NCBI GenBank assembly: GCA_963921305.4 | Contig: CAWUEX030000002.1 | Location: 2,666,001-2,730,000 of the forward strand | Direction of reading: 5' to 3' | From: CAWUEX02 sp963921305 | Lineage (GTDB): Bacteria; Pseudomonadota; Alphaproteobacteria; Rhodospirillales; Rhodospirillaceae | Length of the DNA: 64,000 nucleotides | Part shown: positions 19,901 through 27,843 of the stretch, piece after piece | Layout of the letters: each line of letters opens with the position of its first letter | Numbering within the stretch: position 1 is the first letter of the stretch | Notes under the pieces: model-generated | Told to the model about the DNA's origin: nothing | Database searches by the model: none | Seen by the model: the letters and a program-made list of their open reading frames with translations, nothing else | Program-made: the position numbers and the translations under genes

Positions 19901-20333
19901 GGGTGGCTTGCTCAGCGGTGGTGTGACCAAGGGGCTTGCCAACATGCAAGCATCTTTCGCCGGCGAGCAGGGCATGTTCGCGCTATCCGATGCGACCGTG
20001 ACGTCGAACCTCTATTCAGGTGACTTTGAGGGATTTGTCGACGTCGCGCGGTGGCAGATCGATGTCGATGGGCGTGTGCGTCTTGAGGCCAATCTCATTA
20101 CTCAGTTGTTGGGCAACAGAATCCGAATGCCGTCGCTCGTCCCCGTCAAGATCTCAGGCCCGCTGAACTCGCCGAACGTGAGAACAGAAACAGCACCGGC
20201 AACGGCCGAGTCTCAGGCGCAACCCCAGCCCACGCAACCGTCCCCCGACCCGGCTCTGCCCCAGCAGCCTGCGGAGCCCAATCCCGTCGACCTCTTTCGC
20301 GGCATACTGAACGAGTTGGCGAAGCCGAAATAA
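16986..20333 (+). CDS. AsmA family protein
   Basis: A large envelope protein of about 1115 residues. It has one N-terminal membrane segment (about 8-28, ending IVPSFVDWTEY) and a long beta-rich periplasmic part. AsmA-type proteins are bridge-like proteins implicated in phospholipid transport to the outer membrane. The N-terminal region (VTGREVSIDGAVAMTVLPRPALSIEGVRIG) is the standard AsmA start, and the region around residues 840-1040 resembles the AsmA C-terminal domain. The tail is rich in proline and glutamine. GTG at 16986 is used; TTG at 16983 or GTG at 16995 are also possible. It probably shares a transcript with the upstream gene. Confidence 0.88.
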   Translation: MRPVTRILYIAGSLIAAFVLAVLIVPSFVDWTEYRDTFEQRLEIVTGREVSIDGAVAMTVLPRPALSIEGVRIGSVAGAANQDFLAADSIGVNLAVAPLLSGRVQFSSIELNRPVIFAEVLSDGHATWDFGSGQLDESSSGADVQGGAGLGIDSLTIARGTVRYRNAKTDASYDIDGITAEINASNLSGPFEVQAQAVMFGTSWDLIASVGAFNANRPSGLSLKLEAPDESIAAAFSGQIDTSGDALLLSGRGDLKAERLAALLRAGGISPAVDDTAPWSSKALSASGKLAVSSTGAFAEELEISLDDSKATGTGSFDWSPESRFSIALEVGRADIDSWIEGRASPLIRHANTLPALTIAPAYAQGQTDAGFSLPVEVSGTFDLTADLLEWRGQVLRNARFAATLAGGELTVSDFGIDLPGNTSVAANGFIRAEQGVPMIDLGARVNSRNFRGLLAWWDIEPPADVIPPGRLNVLSVNGGVTGTPERLAVSGISATLDSTTLSGSAAYESGALARLSLDLTVGSLDLDSYLPALIGDGADIGVSPQASAGTDEQSTVADRAPFSGLTVSAKIGVQALTAAGYVIQDVALEASASESDVQIKRLAVADLAGLSFEAAGSVNNVLGSPQLDRFRIQARTEDAARVARAFEIEMPRLPIFASALSVDATVSGDQSAADVEASVTAGDLVADVAGTVSAATPSFDGRVTLAHPDYAQFTRGLGLSYPESVESPGRVAATATLQVQPDALSIRTANANAGENALAAVLTSRAVGSEISMTGQVMVQNADLDVLFPPDPTEALRQSSTSRRVRADAQVSDRWTADPFPTSMFEGVSATIDLSADVLKGRGVYIEQLEAPVAIADGELTVDGWTAKIFGGAGKGDLRLVSGADLGIAAFIDLKEADLSRTQFSTRAGSAASGLLTLQAALSGRGTSQRALISTLEGRGVVAARGVDAGGANSSGLVGGLVAPVRALSQLGGLLSGGVTKGLANMQASFAGEQGMFALSDATVTSNLYSGDFEGFVDVARWQIDVDGRVRLEANLITQLLGNRIRMPSLVPVKISGPLNSPNVRTETAPATAESQAQPQPTQPSPDPALPQQPAEPNPVDLFRGILNELAKPK

Positions 20334-20334
20334 C

Positions 20335-20562
20335 TCAGTCGGCCGATGGCCCGTTCTGGTCTTGCGTCGCCTTTAAGACGAACACGCGAATCGAACTCGA
20401 CAAACCGCCGTCTCGCGTAGCGTCAATCTCGGTGATCAGGTCGGTCACGGACCGAGACCGGGCTTTGGCGATCGCCTTTAGCGCGTCCCAGAACTCTTGC
20501 TCAAGAGAGACGCTGGTCAGGTGTCCGGCGATGTTGACCGAACGTTTGATGATTGCACTCAA
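20335..20562 (-). CDS. Small ribbon-helix-helix domain protein
   Basis: A protein of about 75 residues resembling the RHH_4 family: an initial beta strand (IIKRSVNIAGHLTSVSL) and two helices (EQEFWDALKAIAKARSRSVTDLITEID). Such proteins bind DNA as dimers, but the target here is unknown. In several alphaproteobacteria as I recall them a gene of this kind sits next to fumC, as here. The conserved region begins at a TTG at 20562, just past the fumC stop; the open frame reaches 20607 inside fumC. The 3' end nearly touches the convergent asmA stop. Confidence 0.75.
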   Translation of the reverse strand: MSAIIKRSVNIAGHLTSVSLEQEFWDALKAIAKARSRSVTDLITEIDATRDGGLSSSIRVFVLKATQDQNGPSAD

Positions 20563-20567
20563 GGTGA

Positions 20568-21965
20568 CTAATCCTGCGGCGCGATCATGTCCTCGGGCCG
20601 GACCCAAGCATCAAAGTCGGTTTCCGAGACATGCCCCGTTTCAGCCGCGGCCTCACGTAGGGTGAGGCCTTTCTTGTGTGCCAGCTTGGCAATCTCAGCT
20701 GCTTTGTCATACCCGATCCTGGGCGCTAAAGCGGTTACCAGCATGAGCGATCTCGCAACGTGCTCAGATATTTGCTCCGTGTTGGCGCTCAACCCTTCCA
20801 CACATCGCTTTGCAAAGCTGTCCGCCGCGTCGCCCAATAACCTAATGGACTGCAGCAAAGCGGCGGCAATCATCGGCTTAAACACGTTGAGTTCCAGGTG
20901 ACCGTAAGACCCGGCGACGCTGATCCCAGTATGGTTGCCCATCACTTGCGCGCAGACCATGGTCAAGGCTTCCGCCTGAGTGGGGTTCACTTTGCCCGGC
21001 ATGATCGACGATCCTGGCTCATTGGCCGGCAGAGACAATTCGTTCAAGCCCGCGCGCGGCCCAGACCCCAGCAAGCGAATGTCGTTGGCGATTTTCATAA
21101 GAGAGACGGCGACCGTGTTGAGTGCGCCCGACAAATCCACGCAGGCATCGTGTGCGGCCAAGGCTTCGAATTTATTGGGTGCCGAGACAAAAGATATTCC
21201 GGTGATCTCATTCAATGTGTCGACGAAAGTTTCCGCAAAGCGCTGTTTGCTGTTCACCCCGGTTCCAACAGCGGTGCCGCCTTGCGCAAGCGCCAAGATC
21301 CCTTGCCGTGCCTTCTGAATGCGCTCGATGCCGTTGGCCACTTGAGCGGCATAGCCCGAGAATTCCTGTCCCAAGGTGAGGGGGGTCGCATCCTGTAAAT
21401 GGGTGCGCCCGATCTTGACGATGTCAGCAAACGCTTCGGCTTTGTCTGATAGTGCTGAGTGCAACCGAGTCAGTCCCGGCACAAGTGTGGCGGCAATCTC
21501 CAACTCGGCCGCAATGTGCATGACCGCCGGAAACGTATCATTGGACGATTGCCCTTTGTTGACATGATCATTCGGATGAACCGGCGACTTTTCGCCGCGC
21601 TTGCCGCCGAGAAGTTCGCTGGCCCGGTTAGCAATCACTTCGTTCGCATTCATGTTGGTCTGGGTGCCCGACCCGGTCTGCCATACGACCAGAGGAAACT
21701 CCGCGTCGTGCTCGCCATCAGCTACTTCATTGGCTGCTGTTGCGATTGCTTCGGCGATATCGTCCGGTAACTCGCCCAAAGCTTTGTTCGCTAGCGCCGC
21801 TGCCTGTTTTTGCAGCCCAAAGGCGCGGACGATAGCTACAGGCATACGCTCCGTGCCGATCGGGAAGTTCTCGATGCTGCGTTGGGTCTGCGCCCCCCAC
21901 AGTCGCTCTGAAGGAACTTCCACGTCTCCCAGACTGTCCGTTTCGGTGCGCGTTGCGCCGGTCAT
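20568..21965 (-). CDS. fumC: Fumarate hydratase class II (FumC)
   Basis: FumC reversibly hydrates fumarate to L-malate in the TCA cycle. It is an iron-free homotetramer. The protein is 465 residues, with the family signature GSSIMPGKVNPTQ near residue 317, WQTGSGTQTNMNANEV near 95 and the substrate-site HPNDHVNKGQSSNDTFP near 130. The ATG overlaps the upstream hydrolase stop by four bases. A class I fumarase lies one gene further upstream, so both fumarase types are encoded together. Confidence 0.97.
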   Translation of the reverse strand: MTGATRTETDSLGDVEVPSERLWGAQTQRSIENFPIGTERMPVAIVRAFGLQKQAAALANKALGELPDDIAEAIATAANEVADGEHDAEFPLVVWQTGSGTQTNMNANEVIANRASELLGGKRGEKSPVHPNDHVNKGQSSNDTFPAVMHIAAELEIAATLVPGLTRLHSALSDKAEAFADIVKIGRTHLQDATPLTLGQEFSGYAAQVANGIERIQKARQGILALAQGGTAVGTGVNSKQRFAETFVDTLNEITGISFVSAPNKFEALAAHDACVDLSGALNTVAVSLMKIANDIRLLGSGPRAGLNELSLPANEPGSSIMPGKVNPTQAEALTMVCAQVMGNHTGISVAGSYGHLELNVFKPMIAAALLQSIRLLGDAADSFAKRCVEGLSANTEQISEHVARSLMLVTALAPRIGYDKAAEIAKLAHKKGLTLREAAAETGHVSETDFDAWVRPEDMIAPQD

Positions 21966-22600
21966 GTCTCGCCCTTGTTTTGCAGACGGCTCAGAAAACG
22001 GCCGATGGCGTCCAAGGCCTCAGCGCAGTTCTGCTCCTCTGTCCGGCCGGATTTTTTGCGCGGCTTCAAGGAGTGATCTCCGTCCTCAGCCCAATGAATC
22101 TCGATCGCATTCGACAATTTCAAAGTTGAGACGGTCTCGTGGTTCCCCATGGTATCACGGGTGCCTTGGCAAATAAGCGTCGGGGTCATGAGTGTCTTTA
22201 GGTGCTCAATCCGCGGCTTGTCGGCGCGCCCCATGCCATAAAACGGATAGCCCAACGCGATGCAGCCGCGCACGCCAGTGTCATCTGCAATCATGGTGGC
22301 TATCCGCCCGCCCATGGACTTGCCGCCGATCACCAAAGTACCCGCGCCCAGGTCGTCGATGACCGCCCGCCATGTTTCCAGCAGCACCGGTTGGCGATTG
22401 GGCGGTTTCTTCGTTCCCGTCTCGCGCCGCTCAGCCATGTACGGGAATTCAAAGCGGACACAGCGGTAGCCAAGCTCGGCAATGCTCGTGGCAAACACGT
22501 TCATAAAATCCGAGTCCATCGGCGCGCCGGCGCCGTGGGCGAGGGCGACCGTGAGGGGCGACGAAGCTGGGCCGTCGATCAAATAGTCTACAACCGGCAC
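21962..22600 (-). CDS. Alpha/beta-fold hydrolase (KANL3/Tex30-like)
   Basis: A 212-residue predicted hydrolase with the nucleophile elbow GKSMGGR (serine near residue 94), an oxyanion-type LAHGAGAPMDS near residue 20 and a probable catalytic histidine in EDGDHSL near residue 175. It resembles the small KANL3/Tex30-type dienelactone-hydrolase-like proteins, whose substrate is unknown. It lies between the two fumarase genes, three bases after fumA and overlapping fumC, which implies co-transcription. Confidence 0.8.
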   Translation of the reverse strand: MPVVDYLIDGPASSPLTVALAHGAGAPMDSDFMNVFATSIAELGYRCVRFEFPYMAERRETGTKKPPNRQPVLLETWRAVIDDLGAGTLVIGGKSMGGRIATMIADDTGVRGCIALGYPFYGMGRADKPRIEHLKTLMTPTLICQGTRDTMGNHETVSTLKLSNAIEIHWAEDGDHSLKPRKKSGRTEEQNCAEALDAIGRFLSRLQNKGET

Positions 22601-22603
22601 CGT

Positions 22604-24214
22604 CTATATCTTGGCGAAGAAGTCATTGCCCTTGTCATCGACAATGATGAAGGCCGGGAAGTTCTCAACTTCGATTTTCCACACCGCTTCCATGCCGAGT
22701 TCCGGATACTCATGTACGTCGACCTTCTTGATCGACGCTTCGGCAAGGCGCGCGGCGGCACCGCCGATCGATCCTAAATAGAACCCGCCATGCGCGTTGC
22801 ATGACTCGGTCACCTGTTTGGAGCGGTTGCCTTTGGCCAGCATCACCATGGAGCCGCCGTGGGACTGGAAGAGCTCCACATAGGAATCCATGCGGCCCGC
22901 CGTCGTCGGGCCAAAGGATCCAGACGCCATGCCGTCGGGCGTCTTCGCCGGTCCGGCGTAATAGACCGGATGGTCTTTGAAGTACTCCGGCAGGCCGTCC
23001 CCTGCGTCTAGGCGCTCCTTGAGTTTGGCATGGGCAATGTCACGGGCGACGATCATGGGGCCGGTTAAAGACACCCGCGTTTTGATCGGCAGCTTGGAGA
23101 GCTCTGCGCGAATCTCGGCCATTGGCTTGTTCAGATCGATCTGAACCACTTCGTCTGAAAGTTTGTCCTCGCGCACGTCCGGCATGTACTTGGCCGGGTC
23201 GGTCTCCAACTGCTCCAGAAAGACACCTTCACTCGTGATCTTGCCTTTGATTTGCCGGTCGGCTGAGCATGAAACGCCGATGCCGACCGGACAGGATGCC
23301 CCGTGCCGCGGTAGGCGAATGACCCGGACGTCATGGCAAAAGTACTTGCCGCCAAATTGCGCACCGATGCCGAAGTCGCGCGTGATCTGCAGAACCTGCT
23401 CTTCTGTTTCCATGTCACGGAAGGCCTGGCCATGGTCGCCACCATGGGTCGGCAAGTCATCAAGGTACCGCGCCGAGGCGAGTTTGACGGTCTTGAGGTT
23501 GGCTTCAGCGGATGTGCCGCCGATCACAATTGCTAGGTGATAGGGCGGGCAAGCCGACGTGCCGAGGGTTTTGATCTCTTCTTCGAAAAACTTCCGCAGC
23601 CCAGAGGGGTTCAACAGTGCTTTCGTCTTTTGATAGAGAAAAGTCTTGTTGGCTGAGCCTCCGCCCTTCGCCATGAAGAGAAATTTGTAGGCATCGCCTC
23701 CCGTTGCGTAGAGGTCGATCTGCGCCGGCAGATTGTTTCCGGTGTTCTTTTCCTCGAACAACGACACCGGCGACAATTGCGAGTAACGCAGGTTCAAATT
23801 CGTGTACGCCTCGGCGACGCCGGCCGACAGAGCTTCCTCGTCATCCCCTCCCGTCCAAACCCGCTGGCCTTTCTTGCCCATGATGATGGCCGTGCCGGTG
23901 TCCTGACACATCGGCAGTACCATGCCGGCGGCGATGTTGGCGTTTTTGAGAAGTTCAAGAGCTACGAAACGGTCATTCGGTGACGCTTCGGGGTCATCCA
24001 TGATGGCGCGCAACTGGGCGAGGTGCCCCGGCCGCAGCAAGTGAGAGATATCGCGGAACGCTTCTGCGGTCAGCCGGGTGAGGGCGGTTGGCTCGACGGC
24101 CAGTATCTGCTCACCCCGAAAGGTGTCCGTCGCAATGCCATCACTGGAAACCTTTCGGTACGGCGTTTCGTCCGTGCCCAGCGGAAACATGTCGGAAAAC
24201 GCGGCATCAAGCAT
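22604..24214 (-). CDS. Fumarate hydratase class I (FumA-type, iron-sulfur)
   Basis: This oxygen-sensitive [4Fe-4S] enzyme catalyses the same fumarate-malate reaction as FumC. The protein is 536 residues, close to the single-chain FumA/FumB length. The N-terminal alpha-like part contains MCQDTGTAI, with a likely cluster cysteine near residue 103; further cysteines occur in LGTSACPPYH and GVSCSADRQ. The C-terminal beta-like part has GPTTAGRMDSYVELF and GNRSKQVTESCNAHGGFYLGSIGGAAA. L(+)-tartrate dehydratase is a related alternative; the fumC neighbour favours fumarase. Confidence 0.92.
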   Translation of the reverse strand: MLDAAFSDMFPLGTDETPYRKVSSDGIATDTFRGEQILAVEPTALTRLTAEAFRDISHLLRPGHLAQLRAIMDDPEASPNDRFVALELLKNANIAAGMVLPMCQDTGTAIIMGKKGQRVWTGGDDEEALSAGVAEAYTNLNLRYSQLSPVSLFEEKNTGNNLPAQIDLYATGGDAYKFLFMAKGGGSANKTFLYQKTKALLNPSGLRKFFEEEIKTLGTSACPPYHLAIVIGGTSAEANLKTVKLASARYLDDLPTHGGDHGQAFRDMETEEQVLQITRDFGIGAQFGGKYFCHDVRVIRLPRHGASCPVGIGVSCSADRQIKGKITSEGVFLEQLETDPAKYMPDVREDKLSDEVVQIDLNKPMAEIRAELSKLPIKTRVSLTGPMIVARDIAHAKLKERLDAGDGLPEYFKDHPVYYAGPAKTPDGMASGSFGPTTAGRMDSYVELFQSHGGSMVMLAKGNRSKQVTESCNAHGGFYLGSIGGAAARLAEASIKKVDVHEYPELGMEAVWKIEVENFPAFIIVDDKGNDFFAKI

Positions 24215-24264
24215 GGCGCTGCATCCCTTAAATTGAGAGAGAACGGGCCATACGGGGCGTGGCC

Positions 24265-24843
24265 CTATTTTTTACGAAAGGCATCGAGCGTGACGACCTT
24301 GCCGCCGTCATCGTCCTCCAAAGACTCCTCGTCCTCAGCGTTCTCTGCCGTGTCATCGCTGCGTCGCCGGTCCGCCTTTACGCGCTGAGTGACGATGGCA
24401 TTATCGACAGGAGGCATCTCGAACTCGTCTTCGTCTTCGAAGTCGTCGTCATCCATATCCGAGGTGTCTTCGTCTTCGAATTCGACATGAAACTGCAGGC
24501 CAAATTTTGCATGCGGGTCGGCGAAGGCCGTCACGGCCGCAAACGGCACGTGAAGACGCTGACTCACGCCACTGAAACTTAACGTGATGTCAAAGCTGTC
24601 GTCTTCGACCTGCAAATCCCAAAACTGATGCTGCAAAACGATGGTCATCTCGCTTGGGTGCATGGCGCGCAAAGAGTCGGCCATGCGCACGTCAGGGTGG
24701 GTCGTGTCGAAGGTGACATAGAAATGATGCGACCCCGGCAGCCCTTGCGTCTGCGTTATCTGTAACGCTTGGCGCAATACGCCGCGAAGGGCGTCTTCCA
24801 CCATACGTTCGTAACTCAAGGTTGTGATGTGAGAGTCGGTCAC
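24265..24843 (-). CDS. sspB: SspB: ClpXP adaptor for ssrA-tagged proteins (alpha type)
   Basis: SspB binds the tmRNA-encoded degradation tag and delivers tagged proteins to ClpXP. The 192-residue protein has a folded N-terminal tag-binding domain (about 1-125), a very acidic flexible linker (about 123-185) and a terminal GGKVVTLDAFRKK that matches the ClpX-binding (XB) tail of alphaproteobacterial SspB. It starts at GTG 24843. The ssrA gene whose tag it should recognise lies about 110 bases upstream on the same strand. Confidence 0.92.
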   Translation of the reverse strand: MTDSHITTLSYERMVEDALRGVLRQALQITQTQGLPGSHHFYVTFDTTHPDVRMADSLRAMHPSEMTIVLQHQFWDLQVEDDSFDITLSFSGVSQRLHVPFAAVTAFADPHAKFGLQFHVEFEDEDTSDMDDDDFEDEDEFEMPPVDNAIVTQRVKADRRRSDDTAENAEDEESLEDDDGGKVVTLDAFRKK

Positions 24844-24954
24844 TGTGAGTCTTTACGTTTTCTGTCGCGAATCTGCCCCATTTTGGCTGTCCGCCGCTTG
24901 GGGTTCAATGGCGTTACGGTGTTTTTTTCCTACACCACGACACACTTAAAACCC

Positions 24955-25251
24955 GGAGAGAGTGGGGGGCTTCTGTTGCCCGGTGCCCCCCGAACCGCGC
25001 TTACCGGCTATTAAGCGGCAGCGGCGTACGCAACGTTGTCGTTGGCACTTATAAAATCGGCCCGATAACGGCGGAACCATGCCGGGAACAGCTACTGTCT
25101 TTACCACGCACGTCGATCCTGATTCGCCCCCATAGCGCGCCGCGATTAATTCTTTGCGACACCAAGAATGGTGGAGGCGCCGGGTACTGCCCCCGGGTCC
25201 GTAGCGCTTATTTCACAGCAGGTTTAGCGCCATAGTCGCCTAAGCGACCCC
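24955..25251 (-). ncRNA. ssrA: tmRNA, circularly permuted two-piece form
   Basis: This tRNA-mRNA hybrid rescues stalled ribosomes. Reading on minus, the acceptor piece (25251-25169) has a T-arm-like GGACCCGGGGGCAGTACCC and ends GCGCCTCCACCA. A spacer of 37 bases follows, then the coding piece from 25131, starting GGGGGCGAATCAGGATCGAC. GGGGGCG pairs with CGCCTCC to form the acceptor stem, including a G3-U70 wobble, the alanine identity element. The tag frame lies at 25046-25011 and a GC-rich hairpin (24991-24964) follows. This order (acceptor piece first) is the alphaproteobacterial permuted arrangement. A TATATT or TATTAT at 25260-25253 is a likely -10. The 3' boundary is estimated. Confidence 0.93.
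25011..25046 (-). other. tmRNA tag reading frame, ANDNVAYAAAA
   Basis: The coding piece contains GCC AAC GAC AAC GTT GCG TAC GCC GCT GCC GCT TAA, giving ANDNVAYAAAA; with the alanine carried by tmRNA the tag is AANDNVAYAAAA. The AANDN start is the alphaproteobacterial consensus and the small C-terminal residues fit ClpX recognition. Confidence 0.92.
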
Positions 25252-25310
25252 TATAATATAAGGCGTCCGCCCCGATTTATCCATGGCCGCCGGATTTGTC
25301 ATGCAGGGCC

Positions 25311-25338
25311 TTGTCCGGCGACCTGTCCGGTCTATAAA
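25311..25338 (+). promoter_or_regulatory. Candidate promoter for a leaderless thyA transcript
   Basis: TTGTCC (25311-25316), a 16-base spacer and TATAAA (25333-25338) are followed after six bases by the thyA ATG at 25345. Transcription would begin at or very near the start codon. No Shine-Dalgarno-like sequence is present between the -10 and the ATG, which supports leaderless initiation. Confidence 0.5.
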
Positions 25339-25344
25339 TAGCCC

Positions 25345-26139
25345 ATGCAGCAGTATCACGATCTCATGTCCAAGGTGCTTGAGTCCGGAGCCGAAAAGGG
25401 GGACCGGACCGGCACAGGAATCCTCTCAATCTTCGGCCATCAGATGCGCTTCGATCTCAGCGACGGGTTCCCAGCTGTGACGACCAAGAAGCTCCACCTG
25501 CGATCAATCATTTATGAATTGCTGTGGTTCCTCAAAGGCGACACCAACATCGGCTACCTGCACGACAACAAGGTGTCGATTTGGGATGAATGGGCCGATG
25601 AAAACGGCGATCTTGGGCCGGTCTACGGATACCAATGGCGGTCGTGGCCCGATCCCAAAGGCGGTTCGATTGATCAGATTGTTAAGCTGCTTGAGAGTCT
25701 GAAAAACAATCCGGACTCACGCCGGCACATGGTGACGGCCTGGAATCCGGCGGACGTGGACTCCATGGCACTGCCGCCATGCCATTGCCTGTTTCAATTC
25801 TACGTCGCCAATGGCCGGCTGTCGTGTCAGCTCTATCAGCGCAGCGCGGACATCTTTTTGGGCGTACCGTTCAACATTGCGTCCTACGCCTTATTGACGC
25901 TGATGGTCGCCCAGGTCACCGGCTACGAACCTGGTGACTTTGTCCACACGTTCGGTGATGCCCACCTGTACACCAACCACCTCGACCAAGCCCGGACGCA
26001 ACTGGCGCGGGAGCTTAGGCCTTTGCCGGTGATGAAGTTGAACCCCGACGTCAAAGATTTGTTTGCGTTCGATTATGACGACTTCACGCTAGAGGGCTAC
26101 GATCCACACCCTCATATCGCCGCTCCGGTTGCGGTTTAG
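25345..26139 (+). CDS. thyA: Thymidylate synthase (ThyA)
   Basis: ThyA methylates dUMP to dTMP using methylenetetrahydrofolate, producing dihydrofolate. At 264 residues it has the same length as the E. coli enzyme and aligns from the first residue (MQQYHDLMSKVLESGAEKGD). The catalytic cysteine is in LPPCHCLFQFYV near residue 146, and CQLYQRSADIFLGVPFNIASY is the dUMP-binding stretch. folA, which recycles the dihydrofolate, follows after 11 bases. Confidence 0.97.
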   Translation: MQQYHDLMSKVLESGAEKGDRTGTGILSIFGHQMRFDLSDGFPAVTTKKLHLRSIIYELLWFLKGDTNIGYLHDNKVSIWDEWADENGDLGPVYGYQWRSWPDPKGGSIDQIVKLLESLKNNPDSRRHMVTAWNPADVDSMALPPCHCLFQFYVANGRLSCQLYQRSADIFLGVPFNIASYALLTLMVAQVTGYEPGDFVHTFGDAHLYTNHLDQARTQLARELRPLPVMKLNPDVKDLFAFDYDDFTLEGYDPHPHIAAPVAV

Positions 26140-26150
26140 GGCCAGCGCGA

Positions 26151-26672
26151 ATGGGACTGGGGAACATCAAGTTAAGCCTGATCATGGCACGCGCGGAGAA
26201 CGGCACCATCGGTGCCGATAACGCGCTGCCCTGGCACATCTCGTCCGACCTCAAGAATTTTAAGAAACTGACAATGGCGAAGCCGGTCGTTATGGGCCGC
26301 AAGACCTTTGAATCCATCGGCAAGCCCTTGAAAGGCCGCACCAACATTGTTGTGACACGGCAGCAGGATTGGCAGGCCGATGGCGTGACCATCTGCCACG
26401 ATGTCAAAGAGGCGGTTACCGCGGCCAAGAAAGCAGCCGTGGACGACGGTGTGGATGAGGTCATGATAATTGGCGGGGCGGAAATCTATGCGCGCCTTTT
26501 GCTTGAGGCTGATCGCATCTACCTAACCGAAGTGCACCGCCGGTATGAGGGTGATGCTTGGTTCACTGCGCCGGACAAAACCCAATGGAAAGAAATCTCG
26601 CGCGAGCGTTTTCCGCCCGACGATCAGGATGGTCCGTCCTACAGCTTTGTCGTGTTCGACCGGCGCAGATAG
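26151..26672 (+). CDS. folA: Dihydrofolate reductase (FolA)
   Basis: FolA reduces dihydrofolate to tetrahydrofolate with NADPH. The 173-residue protein has the expected LPWHISSDLKNFKKLT segment, with the catalytic acidic residue in the SSDLK part, VVMGRKTFESIGKPLKGRTNIVVTR for NADPH and folate binding, and IIGGAEIYARLL. It is co-oriented with thyA and probably co-transcribed, linking production and recycling of dihydrofolate. The gene faces mrp, whose stop is four bases away. Confidence 0.96.
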   Translation: MGLGNIKLSLIMARAENGTIGADNALPWHISSDLKNFKKLTMAKPVVMGRKTFESIGKPLKGRTNIVVTRQQDWQADGVTICHDVKEAVTAAKKAAVDDGVDEVMIIGGAEIYARLLLEADRIYLTEVHRRYEGDAWFTAPDKTQWKEISRERFPPDDQDGPSYSFVVFDRRR

Positions 26673-26675
26673 GGC

Positions 26676-27767
26676 CTAGCCCATCGAGATATTTGGCCCG
26701 GTTCGGCTGTCCGCCGCGAGATTGTCCATCACCCGCTTCGCAATCTCTTGATACGCCTTAGCATGAGGGCTTTCCGGCTCGGCGACCGTGATCGGCGTGC
26801 CGCCATCTGACGTTTCCCGGATTTTCAGATCGAGCGGGATTTCCCCCAGGAAATCCGCGTCAAGTTCCTGGGCAGTCCTTTTAGCGCCGCCGTGTCCGAA
26901 AATCTCTTCCCGATGCCCGCAAGACGGGCAGACATAGTGGCTCATGTTCTCGATCAGCCCAAGGATGGGGACTTCCACGCGGCGGAACATATTGAGGCCC
27001 TTGCGTGCGTCCAGCAGGGCAATATCTTGTGGCGTTGAGACAATAACCGCGCCAGCCAATGGTACGCGCTGGGACATCGTCAGTTGTGTGTCTCCCGTGC
27101 CCGGCGGCATGTCGACCACCATGACGTCGATGTCGCCCCAGGCAACGTCCTTCAGCATCTGTTCGAGGGCGCCCATCACCATCGGGCCGCGCCAGATCAC
27201 CGGATTGTCTTCGGCCACCATGAAGCCGATGGACATCACCTTCACCCCGTGATTCTCCAGCGGATAGACCTTCGACCCGTCGGAGTGGGGTTTCTGGCCC
27301 GCGAGGCCCAGCATGCGCGGCATCGAGGGTCCGAAAATGTCTGCATCAAACAAGGCGACCGATAGACCCTGCTGGGCAAGCGCGACCGCCAAGTTGGCCG
27401 ATGTGGTGGATTTGCCTACTCCGCCTTTACCGGACGCAACCGCGATGATGGACTTAATCCCCGGCAATGCGAGTTGCTCCCGTCCTGCCGGCTTACTTTG
27501 AGGGGCAGGGTCTGACGGCTTTTCGGCCGTTAAAACGACAGTTGCTGATAGGACTCCGGGCAGGTCATGAACGGTTTTCTCCGCCCGTGCGCGGACCGGT
27601 TCCAGGCTCGGGCCTAAGTCTGGCGGAACCTCTAGGGCAAACGCGACATGGCCGTCCTTGATGACCACGTCTTTAACCCAGCCCTTGGCAACCACTGATC
27701 CGCCGCCGGTGCCGGTGTGAACCGTGTTCAACGCTTCAAGAATCCCCTCTTTGGTAACGTCGCTCAC
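26676..27767 (-). CDS. mrp: Mrp/ApbC iron-sulfur cluster carrier ATPase
   Basis: A P-loop ATPase of the Mrp/NBP35 group that carries [4Fe-4S] clusters to target proteins. The 363-residue protein has an N-terminal MIP18-like domain (about 1-85), the deviant Walker A GKGGVGKST near residue 115, DMPPGTGDTQLT near 220 and a CPSCG motif near 284 that would bind the bridging cluster. It is transcribed away from hflK; the 166-base gap to hflK carries promoters for the latter. Confidence 0.93.
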   Translation of the reverse strand: MSDVTKEGILEALNTVHTGTGGGSVVAKGWVKDVVIKDGHVAFALEVPPDLGPSLEPVRARAEKTVHDLPGVLSATVVLTAEKPSDPAPQSKPAGREQLALPGIKSIIAVASGKGGVGKSTTSANLAVALAQQGLSVALFDADIFGPSMPRMLGLAGQKPHSDGSKVYPLENHGVKVMSIGFMVAEDNPVIWRGPMVMGALEQMLKDVAWGDIDVMVVDMPPGTGDTQLTMSQRVPLAGAVIVSTPQDIALLDARKGLNMFRRVEVPILGLIENMSHYVCPSCGHREEIFGHGGAKRTAQELDADFLGEIPLDLKIRETSDGGTPITVAEPESPHAKAYQEIAKRVMDNLAADSRTGPNISMG

Positions 27768-27843
27768 CCTTGAATCCTCTGATCAAACCACTGATATCAT
27801 CTGCAATGTCCCGGATCGGCACAAACCACCTGTCGGGCTGTGT

